Assembly: GCF_001039355.2 (NCBI RefSeq)
Contig: NW_019775413.1
Coordinates: 1,308,745 to 1,372,744, forward strand
Length of the DNA: 64,000 nucleotides
Reading direction: 5' to 3'
Source: Lingula anatina
Taxonomy: Eukaryota > Brachiopoda > Lingulata > Lingulida > Lingulidae
Part shown: piece after piece, positions 39,001-54,430 of the stretch
Layout: every line of letters starts with the position of its first letter
Numbering within the stretch: the first letter of the stretch is position 1
The notes under the pieces: generated by a model
Told to the model about the DNA's origin: nothing
Seen by the model: only the letters and a program-made list of their open reading frames with translations
The model's database searches: none
Translations under genes and position numbers: made by a program

Positions 39001-41444
39001 CGCATCAATTTTCTTCAGATGCATGGCAAAGAACTACTGTAGCAGAAAATACATTTACCTTTAAGGGTCAAAAGACTGTTGTCTAGGGATTTAAACAGGA
39101 GTCCACTCTTCTGTTCTTCGAATGCTTGAAAAAACTGTTCTGAATGACAGTTCCACATTTCTAGAACATAGCTGAATATATTCTTTGTGAGCTGGAAATA
39201 AAGATTTTGTAATATTTCATAAATTTCACAGAATGGTTCTTTAATAAAAAAAAAAACTTTCTGGAATAAGTTTACGATCAGTTCATATTGACTTTTTCAT
39301 CACAAATTTGTTATTTTACAGTTTTCTTTTACTATAATTAAAACAATCATGTTTATCTTGATTACTTATATGTACTTTTCAAGTTTTGCACAAAAATATA
39401 TACCTCTTCAAACACTCTTCTATCAGCCGCTAGTCTCTTGGAAGCCAGTGTCTTAGACACATGATACAGTGTTAGCAGTGCCCTCTGTTGGACTGTTTCA
39501 TCAGGTTGTTTCACAGCCTCAAACAGAGTAGGAATTAACTCAGGCCATTGTCTAGGACAGTCTAGCCTGGCAACTTTGCCAATCAAAACAGCCAACTGTG
39601 TTGCTATCTTGAATAATAAAAAAATAAATAAATAAACAGAAGCAAATTGTGTTTCATGTCAAGTACCTGGCTTATATATACATATAGCCCAATGGCAAGT
39701 GCAAAAGATTTTACTGAAAAGAATTTCTATCCATTTCTGTTGGCCAATATCCTTTGGTAACATAGAGAGCATTCCATCGAGAAGAGCCGAGGTCTAGCAA
39801 GGCCGAGACCTAAATATGGCGGACCTACATGAAAGGAATGCCGTGTTATCCTTAAATGGTCTCTCAATGACATTCATTGACATTCATTGAGAGACTATTA
39901 AAGGATAACGCACTTTCCTTTCATGTAGGTCTGCCATATTTAGGTCTCGGCCTTGTTAGACCTCGGCTCTTCTCGATGTGAATGCTCTCATAAACAGTAC
40001 TGAATCAACTGATTTCAAAGCAAGATTTTTGCTAACCTGTGGCACTGGTTCATTAAAGTGAGTTATCAGTCTCTGTCTAAGGCTTCCCTTTTCTTCTTCT
40101 GGAATGGCACTACAAAAGTAACATATATAACATATAGTACATCCAACCTTCATTTCATCAACATAAGTTCATCACATGAATATCACACATATATAATAAA
40201 AACCTAGTACATCAGTGTGCCCTATGTAGAGCTATATAAGTTTTTGAAATTTGGTAAAACTACAAAAGAATGCATATTCAAATTTTGTTTTTACAGTGAC
40301 ATTCTGGCTTTTCATAATGTAGAATACCTACTTGGGTGCATTTCTCCTCCAATATCTATCTATTCCATTCTTGAAGTATAAAACAGCAAGCCATCTCACA
40401 TTTACACCAATGGAGTGATCACTGAAAATGGTCTGATAAAAAAAGAAAAATTCATAAACATTTATTTTTTTTTAATCAAGTAGGTAAAAAAGATTTCACT
40501 GGTCTATTGTTACATGTAAGGTGGGGTAGCGCTAGCAATTTTTTTTGCTTAGCCAAATCACCACATTTTTGTCTATTTGTTACCAAAATGGTTATAATTT
40601 GGCGGTCTGCCTAAATTAGGCAATACACTGCAATACAGTGCACCACAGCACAATACACTTGAAAAAACAAGTCCAGTCACAAGTAAACACAGAAAACGGT
40701 CATTCTCAACATAATAAGGTGATATAAAAGCAAAATATTTGACTAGATTATTGATGTCATTGATATAACTAACACATCGGCGCTACTTCTAATATCGTCG
40801 GGTCGGCAGCCATGTTGCCTTGTGGCTCTTCTTGACAATATTACCGGCCAAGAAGAGCCACTAACCAACATGGCGGCTGATCCAACGATAAACAAAATGT
40901 GCAAATTTGTTACATTTTATCAAGGCTAATTATTATTTAGTAATATATTTCACTCTCATAACAGCCTATTTTGTTGAGAATGACCGTTTTCTGTGTTTAC
41001 TTGTGACTGGACTTGTTTTTTCAAGTGTATTGCGCTGAGTTGCGGTGTATTGCGCAATTTAGAAAGTCCCATAATTTGGCTAAAACATGTCAAATCAAGC
41101 CCTTTTTTCTTTAGCCAATTTAAGTCAGTTTTAGCATTTGGCTAAATTGGCGAGTGTTAGCGCTACTCCAGGTAAGTTAAACATTTCTGTCCTTAAAATT
41201 TTCATTAAGCATATAGTAATGTTGGAAATCTTCCAGTACATATACATACGAATACACACACGTGTGCCCGCACACACACACACAATTAGAAAAAATATAT
41301 ACTCACCATCAATATGCTATAAAAACCTGGATTCACCTCCCATTCTTTCAGCTGTTGCTCAGCCAACTTGAACACATCACTGGTCTGACTACATGCCCTG
41401 GTCAAGGTGTCCAAAACTACTGGACCTGCTGTAGCTGGGTCCAT
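24066..41444 (-). CDS. IPO11: Importin-11 (nuclear import receptor)
   Basis: A karyopherin-beta family transport receptor that, in other animals, carries cargo such as UbcM2-type E2 enzymes and ribosomal protein L12 into the nucleus under Ran-GTP control. Twenty-six coding exons join in frame to 970 aa (human about 975). The N-terminus MDPATAGPVVLDTLTRA, the block VARLDCPRQWPELIPTL, the block RRVIWLIGQW, the stretch STDVHQEPHVYLLEDGLELW and the C-terminal LSFQDPVRRISL region all align with human importin-11 in order. The whole protein should be a HEAT-repeat solenoid. An acceptor 10 bases before the ATG (at 41455) implies a separate 5' UTR exon. Intron 14 is U12-type AT-AC, intron 23 has a GC donor, and intron 10 contains an antisense TRIM gene. 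The stop is TGA at 24066-24068. Confidence 0.96.
24638..24683. repeat. 22-bp tandem duplication in IPO11 intron 25
   Basis: Two identical copies of a 22-base unit starting GATTTCTGGTTCTC, at 24638-24659 and 24662-24683, separated by two bases. It lies just past the exon 25 donor and, if the intron were retained, would encode a repeated LRTRN motif. Confidence 0.9.
25676..25681 (-). other. GC-type splice donor of IPO11 intron 23
   Basis: On the minus strand exon 23 ends AAG and the intron begins GCAAGT, the typical context of a GC-AG intron. The phase-2 junction with the CAG acceptor at 25414 restores an AGT serine codon and continues in frame into the conserved CVHERFGGVINL stretch. No in-frame GT donor nearby gives as good a join. 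Confidence 0.8.
27175..27188. repeat. Poly-G tract
   Basis: A run of about 14 G in IPO11 intron 19, poly-C on the transcribed strand. Nothing else is visible around it. Confidence 0.85.
28138..28260. repeat. Tetranucleotide repeat cluster (CTGT/ATCT/CATC)
   Basis: A mixed tract of CTGT, CTAT, CATC and GATA units in IPO11 intron 18. A related GATATA/GATA tract recurs at about 28357-28390, inside the local duplication described for 28266-28445. Confidence 0.9.
28266..28445. repeat. Tandem duplication carrying a copied splice donor
   Basis: The segment 28391-28445, which ends across the exon 18 donor of IPO11, is repeated with few changes at 28266-28322. Both copies run from CTGCCTTCC through ATCTGAATCAAATCAAA to CAATCTTACCCAGGAG, so both contain the minus-strand junction CTGG followed by GTAAGATTG. 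The repeat period is about 124 bases. Only the copy at 28440 adjoins the coding exon. Confidence 0.85.
29841..30200 (-). other. U12-type AT-AC intron of IPO11 (intron 14)
   Basis: On the minus strand the intron begins ATATCCTT (30200 downward) and ends TCATGTAC (at 29841). A perfect minor-spliceosome branch site TTCCTTAAC lies at 29851-29859, about 12 bases from the 3' end. Joining exon 14 (30201-30358) to exon 15 (29800-29840) this way gives K-A-A-V-D-D-I-D-F, matching human K-L-T-V-D-D-F-E-F. I found no GT-AG alternative that preserves frame and alignment. Confidence 0.92.
32515..32539. other. Assembly gap (25 N)
   Basis: Twenty-five N flanked on both sides by A-rich sequence, inside IPO11 intron 10. 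The true gap size is unknown; a long poly-A tract probably broke the assembly. Confidence 0.99.
32880..33088 (+). promoter_or_regulatory. Candidate promoter and 5' UTR exon of nested TRIM gene
   Basis: A strong plus-strand donor, GTG followed by GTAAGTAAG, begins at 33089. A polypyrimidine-TATAG acceptor ends at 34085, 21 bases before the TRIM start codon. Together they suggest a non-coding first exon ending at 33088, with the promoter somewhere upstream of it in the same IPO11 intron. The 5' end of the exon cannot be placed. Confidence 0.4.
34107..36894 (+). CDS. TRIM-family RING/B-box/coiled-coil/NHL-like protein
   Basis: Two coding exons, 34107-34302 and 35225-36894, joined at phase 1 by a GT-AG intron, encode 621 aa. 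Residues about 14-60 form a C3HC4 RING (CQIC, CLHTFCQGCLE, CPVC), predicting E3 ubiquitin-ligase activity. Two zinc-binding B-box-like segments follow: about 92-127 (CDIC, CFQC, CEDC) and 148-181 (CTIHENETLKYYC). A coiled coil spans about 186-290, and the C-terminal half contains beta-propeller-like repeats such as SMCFHGNKLLVCDHDNNRIS, typical of the NHL class (TRIM2/3/56/71-like). No filamin repeat is apparent. I cannot assign a one-to-one orthologue; invertebrate TRIM families are expanded. The gene lies antisense inside IPO11 intron 10. AATAAA occurs at 36905-36910 and 37052-37057. Confidence 0.9.
36905..36910 (+). terminator. Candidate poly(A) signal of nested TRIM gene
   Basis: AATAAA 11 bases after the TAA stop, with a second at 37052-37057. 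The second is only about 30 bases from the IPO11 exon 10 donor on the other strand, so the two transcripts nearly or actually overlap. Confidence 0.5.
38748..38846. repeat. Short foldback element in IPO11 intron 5
   Basis: The left arm 38748-38773 (core TTTCTACACAATATTGAA) is the near-perfect reverse complement of 38821-38846 (core TTCAATATTGTGTAGAAA). Inner segments (TTCACAAAGC and GCTGTGAA) pair too, so the whole 99 bases can fold into one hairpin. It resembles a small foldback MITE. Confidence 0.85.
39765..39989. mobile_element. Foldback (MITE-like) element in IPO11 intron 3
   Basis: About 110 bases are followed by their imperfect reverse complement, pairing GAGAGCATTC...GAGAAGAGCCGAGGTCT with AGACCTCGGCTCTTCTCGATGTGAATGCTCTC. 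The centre has a short tandem ATTCATTGAC repeat. No open frame is present. Target-site duplication was not resolved. The structure is that of a non-autonomous foldback element, or a recent inverted duplication. Confidence 0.88.
40523..41169. mobile_element. Large nested foldback element in IPO11 intron 1
   Basis: The outer ends GGGGTAGCGCTAGC and (reverse complement of the right end) GGAGTAGCGCTAAC match, with TTAGCCAAAT-type sequence inside both. A second, longer arm pair is 40630-40720 against about 40965-41050, sharing AATACACTTGAAAAAACAAG, CAGTCACAAGTAAACACAG and CGGTCATTCTCAAC. The innermost arms share AAGAAGAGCCAC and CATGGCGGCTG/CAGCCATG. The element is about 647 bp, non-coding, and ends close to IPO11 exon 1. 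It is a MITE-like or foldback transposon by structure; no superfamily assignment is possible. Confidence 0.85.
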
Positions 41445-41454
41445 GGTGGCCAGT

Positions 41455-42046
41455 CTGAAATACGATGGCATTATAATAACATGTCACTGTATAAAATCAA
41501 TCATGCACAACATTATGATGCTAACATCTGTTAAAGAGCAAACAGCTATGAAAGCATTAAAAAAATTACTGGACCAAAAACTCACATTGACCTTTTCTTT
41601 AATTTGAATTAGTTGAACGGTCTTTAAATTGAGTTGAACTTGAAAAATAAAGTTGATCGTTCAAACATGGAACTTGGTTATGAAACAAATCTACAACAAC
41701 ACTCAGCAAGGTCCCAACCAAAGTATCCCATAAATATATCTCACTCAACCTTGCACCTAAAAGATAATCATCGGTGTGCAATGCAAACAGCTATGATGGT
41801 TTCTGCATTTTAAAGTTCCGTCCAGGATCGTTTTCTCTTCAATCACGTTGCTTTTCTTGAAACGGAAAGTCTACATCGATGCAAGCATTTTGCCACTACG
41901 CATGCGTACTTTGAGCAACTTATTGACACGGTGGAGTTAGAAAATAATGAATCTGTATTTTACAGCATACTGGTTACCTTGAAATAAATTCAAAAGTGCA
42001 GATTACTCTTAAATAAGAAGAAATATGTTTGCCGTGACTATTTGAG
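41455..42046. promoter_or_regulatory. Bidirectional promoter interval IPO11 / SLC30A5
   Basis: The two genes point away from each other here. A palindrome TACGCATGCGTA at 41897-41908 resembles an NRF1 site, common in housekeeping bidirectional promoters. A plus-strand donor (GAG then GTAAGTTTC) at 42047 marks a likely SLC30A5 non-coding exon, because an acceptor sits at 42402-42403 just before the SLC30A5 ATG. The IPO11 acceptor at 41455 likewise implies a 5' UTR exon in this interval; a GTGAGT donor at 41580-41585 on the minus strand is one candidate. Confidence 0.6.
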
Positions 42047-42297
42047 GTAAGTTTCTTTTAATATTTCATTTCTCAGTTGGTGACGTGGCCGTTAATTCCA
42101 TTAAGATATTGCTGTTTTGAGTGTTATTACTTTCAAAGTAACTTTGGTAGCTTGTTACCGGTGTAATTAATCCAATGCTTTTTGTTTAACAGCTGCTTCT
42201 TAAGGCGGAATTCTGGTTCCCGAAATTGGAACTTAATGTGACATCTCGGTATTCTAACCAGTTAAGATTGGAAAAAAGGATCATGCTTACTAAATTC

Positions 42298-42349
42298 TCC
42301 CCCCCCCCTCCCTCTCTCTCTCTCTCTCGCTCTATCTCTCTCTCTCAAA
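42298..42349. repeat. Polypyrimidine (CT)n tract
   Basis: C-run followed by CT dinucleotides, in the intron inferred between the non-coding first exon and first coding exon of SLC30A5. Confidence 0.95.
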
Positions 42350-42422
42350 ATGTTGAACAAATCATTTCCACAGCAGTTGAGACTTCATTTGGCTTTGTTT
42401 CAGGCATAACTTTAATGACAAA

Positions 42423-49138
<6,716 letters not shown>

Positions 49139-50146
49139 CACTGTATCAGAGGCTTAGAGTTGATGTCACAAATACAAGGACTGGGAAAGTTGGTCAAGTA
49201 TTTTCACCTGATGTAAGAGCTAGTGACATACAGACTATCACAGACACGCAAGGATTCTTTCTGACATCAACTTTGATCCATGATATTTTCTTTTCTGTGA
49301 TATTAAAAAAGTAGAAGGGGCCATAGGGAAGACCTGTTTGAACAATATTATTGTAAAGAAAAGGGATAGATTTAATATAGTTGTTTGCTTAAGTTTATTT
49401 AATATTTGGATTTTTTTATCATTTAGTCATCATTTGGTCCAGAGCAGATAGTAATTGTAATATAAATATTTTACTAGAGATAGCTGGTGCAATTACAGTA
49501 TTGAACATTGCCATGTCCTTGATTTTGATTGTAATGTCTATATCAGAAATGCACTTCCAAATGTAAGATTATAATTTTCTGATTTTTTTTTCGTTTCAGA
49601 GATCTGTGAAAAAAAGTATTTTCACTATTTAAAAAGTTGTTAAACTAATGCTAATAGCTTTTATGAGCAACACACTTAAGGCATCTATATTCAGTAATTT
49701 TAATTCAAATAAATGATATATAACAAACATTCAATTTAATGTCTTAATTAGCACAGTAGCATTCTAAACCAATAAACATTTCAATTAAAAGGTGCCAATT
49801 GCTTTCTCAAACTGCGAAGGTTATCAATGTCAAACAGAATTGCAATTAAAATAAAAAATGTAACATCAAACAACTGCTAAAATAGTCTTGGGCAGCTTTT
49901 ACATGCCTATGCAAGAAATGCAATTTATCGTCCACATTTAACAATCTGTAATTAACGAAAAAAGAATGAAATAGTTGAACTAACACTGAATGATAAGAAA
50001 TTCACTATTTTTTCACTCAACCAGCTATAAGGGGATGTAATGTGTTTTGCATGCACTTTCAGTTTATTCATTGAAAATGAAACTTGGTTGGAAAGCTGTC
50101 AATGCCCAATGAGCTAAAGAACAAAGCAACAAACAAAATTTACCCC
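49139..50146. other. Convergent 3' UTRs of SLC30A5 and unnamed gene
   Basis: AT-rich non-coding DNA between two convergent stop codons. A plus-strand AATAAA at 49708-49713 suits SLC30A5. A minus-strand AATAAA (TTTATT at 50063-50068) suits the gene ending at 50147. No other feature is visible. Confidence 0.6.
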
Positions 50147-53100
50147 TCAATCTCGAGATTTCTTCTTTCGTTTCCGTTGCCCCCTCCGTGGTCTCCATGA
50201 GGCATCATAATTGGGTGGAGAAGGGTGAGATGTCAATCTTGAGTAGTAGCCAGGCACTTCAAAGCTAGTTTCAGGCATAGAAGGTGTTGGCTGACCTACC
50301 AGTGAGACTGATGTTGTCGAAGCTGCTGGCTTATCTGTGGTAACCACATTAACAAGTGATGTCAGGCGCATGACGCTGTTTGAAGCAATGTCATCCGTGC
50401 CTAGTCTTGACATTACTTCTGCAATATTCCCAAGAGCCATGTAGTTATCTCTATGTGCTTCAGGTATGGGCTTTGATTGAGCGAGTAGTTTTTTCCCTTC
50501 TTCACCAAGGATACTTTCTTCATGGCCAGATCTTCCAGACGGACGTGTGCACAGATTCAGTGGGCCTTGTTCAACTTTCTCAGGAGCTGGTGGTCTAAAT
50601 GTTGTCACACGCCTAATGATCCTTGGAATGGTTCTCTCTTTCTTGAATTGTGGACTCTCAGCATTTGGCATTGGAGAATTACCCACTTCCAGCTTCACAT
50701 GTGGGCTGCTGCCAATGGATGTAGCTGGACTTGAAGGGCTTCTATCTCTTATATGGCATGACTGAGGAGAACCCTGAACTGGTGGCGTTGTGACAGGTTT
50801 TTGTGATCTTGGACTTGAGTACACCTGTGCCATCATCTGTTGAAGGTGTGCAGGTTGGATTGTGCTGTTCCCAACATTCACACGGAATTTGTGGGTGTTT
50901 CCATCAAGGGTGGTCACCTCTTGATAATATGGAAAACTGTGACTGTATAAACTTGACAATGGGCCATAGTGATATAAAGGATGTGGCATCTTTTGGTCTA
51001 AATCCTTCCCGTCTTGCTGTTGCTTTTCATTTTGCACTGATGTTGTGGATCTTGCACTACTACCCAAGTCTTCCACCAATTCTTTTGGCTGTTGAAGTTT
51101 GTGGAGTAAAACTTTTCTAGGTTTGGCATCATTCTTGTCTTCACAGCTTTGCTGAAGTTCAGTTTTCTGGCTCTCTCTCGCTGTGGTTGAATCAGTAGTG
51201 TTCCTGGATGATTTTGAATCCTCAGTAATGATAACCAACTTAGGAAACCCACTGCCTGCAACGCCATTGTCACCAGAGCCACCTGACCTAGAATAATTAG
51301 CGTGAGCAGTGCCACCATCTCTAATATTTCCAGTTTCAGGTGGCCTACTGGCATTGGCACTGGTAGTTCTTTGCTGACTCACAAGATGTTCAGCATCTGT
51401 CTGCTGTTCCATGAGGCTACCTGGGGTGACCTTTGTGACCTTGGTGGGCACTCCCTGTGACTTGACATAGGCACTGACAGCTGGTGGGGTATAGTTATAG
51501 AAGGAGACAAGTTGAGATGGCTTGCCTGTGGCCTGGGAGCTGACATTCTGGCTCGATGCTGCGGGCCTGTAGGTAACAAAGTATATATCCTTGAGATTAA
51601 TAATTTATTTTCAAATTAATAACTCTGAACACTTTGTAGTTGAGACAATAAAAGGAGCTCAGGCTCTTAATTACAGCAAAAATGTAGTGCATTAGCAGAA
51701 TACCTTTTACTGCCAGCTCTGAACTTGACAGTCTGTGAATAGTCTGGAGGGGGATCATCTTTACACCAGGGGAGAAGAGAGATTAGGTAATCTGCTAACT
51801 CTGGATGGGGTTCCAAAAGAATCCGGATGTATCTTGACACCTGAAATAAGAAACAATGCCCGTGTAAAGCTTTTTTCAATACGAGAACATAATTATAGGG
51901 ACATAGCTTAAAAATTGGTTTGTTACAACCTTTTTTCATTTAAAAAACAATTAAGATAAAAAGCATTTCTTTAAAATTTAGTATTTAAAACTAATACTGA
52001 ATTTTATAAGTAATCCACATTTGAATGCTGATTCACTATAATTATTTTCTTATTGAGTAATGAATGCACAAGATTACACAAATTATCATTTCTGAAGGTC
52101 TAATTTTTCCAATGTTTACCTTTTTCCTGTGCTCATGTCCAAGATGAGGGTTATAGTCATAGAGAAGGGCCAGCAGCATTTTGTACAGCTGAGGGGCAGG
52201 TTGGGATTCAAATGAAATTTGCAGCAACTCTAATGTTGCTGTCAAAGGAGCTACAGTCTGAGCAGGAACATTGTACTCTGAAATAGGTGAGATGTGTTAG
52301 AAAGCAGAGATCAAAAGCTCTTTAGAGTCTCGTAGTACACAAATATACATTTACATAAGCAGCCTTGTCTTGGCTTTTGATAGGATGGCTTATATTTGCC
52401 CTTTCTCTCTCTCACCACACACTAACACACTTGCATGTTAGCACTTTTGATTATGTTATTTATAATATGTCCTTTTTGTATTACATGTGCTAATTTTTTC
52501 CAGTTATAATATTTTTGTTCATGATTTGGGCAACATTACCATTAAAGATATAGTCTACTCTACGCATTTGAAAATGTCCTAAAGATTTTTTTTATTTTTA
52601 TGACTCCAGCAAATTTTTCCCAATTCAGGCCTTTGTAAATTTTTTGTTTTTTTTTTAATGCTTAAATCCGTCAAATAAAAGCATCTGGTGTCAATATCTC
52701 CTTTTGAAATGTTTTAACATTAAAAAAAAACATTGAGGTCTACATGACTCGGGAGTCATTTGGAACTAAATCATTTCATTAAAAATGGTATTAAGCATCT
52801 AATCCAGGGACGGGTCGAGCCATGGTTCGCGAGTTGGAGAAAATGGCTTTGTTCTTGAGGAATTGACACTTGATGCAAAATTTCCAAATAAATTTTATTT
52901 AACAAATCTAGCAAATTTATCGAAACTCAATTACACCTTAACTGCACTGCCAGAAGATACTTTCATTCACACACCTAAAAATCATTACATCCAAACGAGT
53001 AACGTGATGCCCAAGCCAATACCACGATTTTGATTTTTCGACGGTCGGAAAACGCGTGGTTTCAAAAACATTGCTAGCTTTACCTGACGATTACATTCAA

Positions 53101-53230
53101 TTATTCGATTATACACGATGTCTCTAGTAAAACAAAAATTATATTCTGTTGACCTAAGTGTTAAAAATTTCAAACCTGGCGAAAAAAATCCAGACAGCAG
53201 AAAGTCTGTCATGTTACCGCTTTGCGACAT
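50147..53230 (-). CDS. Unrecognised, probably nuclear, Ser/Pro-rich protein
   Basis: Four exons on the minus strand, 53176-53230, 52120-52277, 51704-51840 and 50147-51566, join in frame to 589 aa if the ATG at 53228-53230 is used. An in-frame ATG at 53258-53260 would add ten residues and one at 53212 would remove six. I do not recognise the family. Residues about 20-110 look like a compact helical domain (TLELLQISFE, LYKMLLALLYDYNP, RYIRILLEPHPELADYLISL). The rest is low-complexity and Ser/Pro/Gln-rich. GPLNLCTR at about 451-458 resembles a CtBP-binding PxNLS-type motif, VKLE and FKKE fit SUMO sites, and the tail RRGQRKRKKKSRD is a likely nuclear localisation signal. A transcription or chromatin co-regulator is a reasonable guess only. 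Confidence 0.8.
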
Positions 53231-54224
53231 CTTTCGTCTGCTCTTCCACTCTCCACGCATTTGCCTCAAGTTGGATGCTTGAAACCATCCCTTTTGTACC
53301 AAATGAAAATTAGAAATGAGGTCAGCAACTGTGTCCTTCTCGTTTCCGGTCTTTCTGTAATCGTTTATTCTTTTTTCCCCTAATCATTCCTTACAAAAAC
53401 AAAATGTTTTCTGTTGTAAAAATCAACATTTGAACTGCGCGATTTATAAACCAATAAGTGAAACATGCACTTTTGAACTTTGCCAATCTTGCAGTGCATC
53501 TGGTTGTGATAACCCGGCGCACCTAACGCAATGTTCGTCATCACCATCATCATTCAGCCACTGGGGTAGACGGGGTTATCATGATTTCTTCTCTTTTGGC
53601 ATCATATTTATGCATCACTGCAACCAGTTTGTTGAACCCAATTTTTCTGTGTCCCTTATAATCAGGGTATCTACAAAGGAATTAGTTTCTTAGATACAAC
53701 CCTGCCTTCTGCTGAGGGTCACCAGGAGAGAATATCACTCCCCCTGTGAAGTGCTATTAAATGTGTAAAAACAATCAATATTCAAATTTTAATATCATTT
53801 TACTTAAATTGTTATTTATGTAATATGACTTGTTTTTAAGCAATATTTTGCATAACATTATATGGCATACCTATGTTTTTCAAAAATGTTAATAATTAAA
53901 ATAATACAAGAATTTAATTGCTATTACATGTATATTTTATTTTCTTAAATATCAAATAAACAAGACATAATAGACAGGTTGTTTCATCAATGAAAAATGA
54001 AACTTCTTCCATATGCACCATTTTCCTTAAAAATGACACATAATCTATGCAAAGATGTTTGCCTGTTCAACATGAAACTTCTCAGAAAGAAATACATCCA
54101 CTATTTCTTTTACAACTAAACTGGAGCTCATTCCGCCCATACTTTGCTTTATAGCGAATACTTAAAAATATACATTCCCTCTATGGGGCTCTTGACAGAA
54201 TTAAGTGTAACTGAAGATTTGGAC
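53231..54224. other. Intergenic: promoter of unnamed gene, downstream of LSM1
   Basis: About 1 kb between the first exon of the unrecognised gene and the LSM1 3' end, both on the minus strand. The part near 53231-53360 is less AT-rich and may be 5' UTR or promoter. I see no coding sequence or recognisable repeat in the rest. Confidence 0.5.
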
Positions 54225-54230
54225 TTTATT
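54225..54230 (-). terminator. Candidate poly(A) signal of LSM1
   Basis: AATAAA on the minus strand, about 200 bases past the LSM1 stop codon. Confidence 0.4.
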
Positions 54231-54430
54231 CATTGCAAATAATATTGTTGTAGAAACATATTAACTTTCAGGTACGTATCTGACTCTGCTGTTTGTGCTC
54301 TCAATGGCTTGGCAAACAATGGCTGAAAAATTAAAAAATGAAAATAAATACAGCCCTCAATTCTATTACCAGTCACACACATTATGCCTCTTTGTAGATT
54401 CCTTTGAATGTTGTACAACATACTAATATG

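Larger units (their letters stand above)
24066..41454 (-). other. IPO11: IPO11 exon map
   Basis: Exons in transcript order: 41307-41454 (ATG at 41442-41444), 40332-40432, 40037-40109, 39404-39607, 39059-39191, 38550-38657, 38013-38083, 37758-37857, 37479-37571, 37088-37240, 31824-31864, 31093-31234, 30602-30707, 30201-30358, 29800-29840, 29470-29535, 29000-29164, 28441-28633, 27536-27615, 26999-27079, 26438-26533, 26069-26182, 25682-25803, 25321-25413, 24762-24843, 24066-24224. Each junction was chosen so that phase and family alignment agree; coding length sums to 2913 bases. The introns use GT-AG ends except intron 14 (AT-AC) and intron 23 (GC-AG). A read-through of the exon 25 donor would stay open to 24591 and give a different C-terminus lacking the conserved last exon. 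Confidence 0.88.

Noticed and set aside
50380-51120. Several plus-strand frames of 70-105 codons
   Set aside because: They are shadows of the long minus-strand exon 50147-51566, whose frame continues across spliced exons.
52278-53175. Possible extra exon in the first intron of the unrecognised gene
   Set aside because: The GC-richer patch near 52800-52850 has no acceptor/donor pair giving an in-frame insertion, and exons A and B already join in frame.
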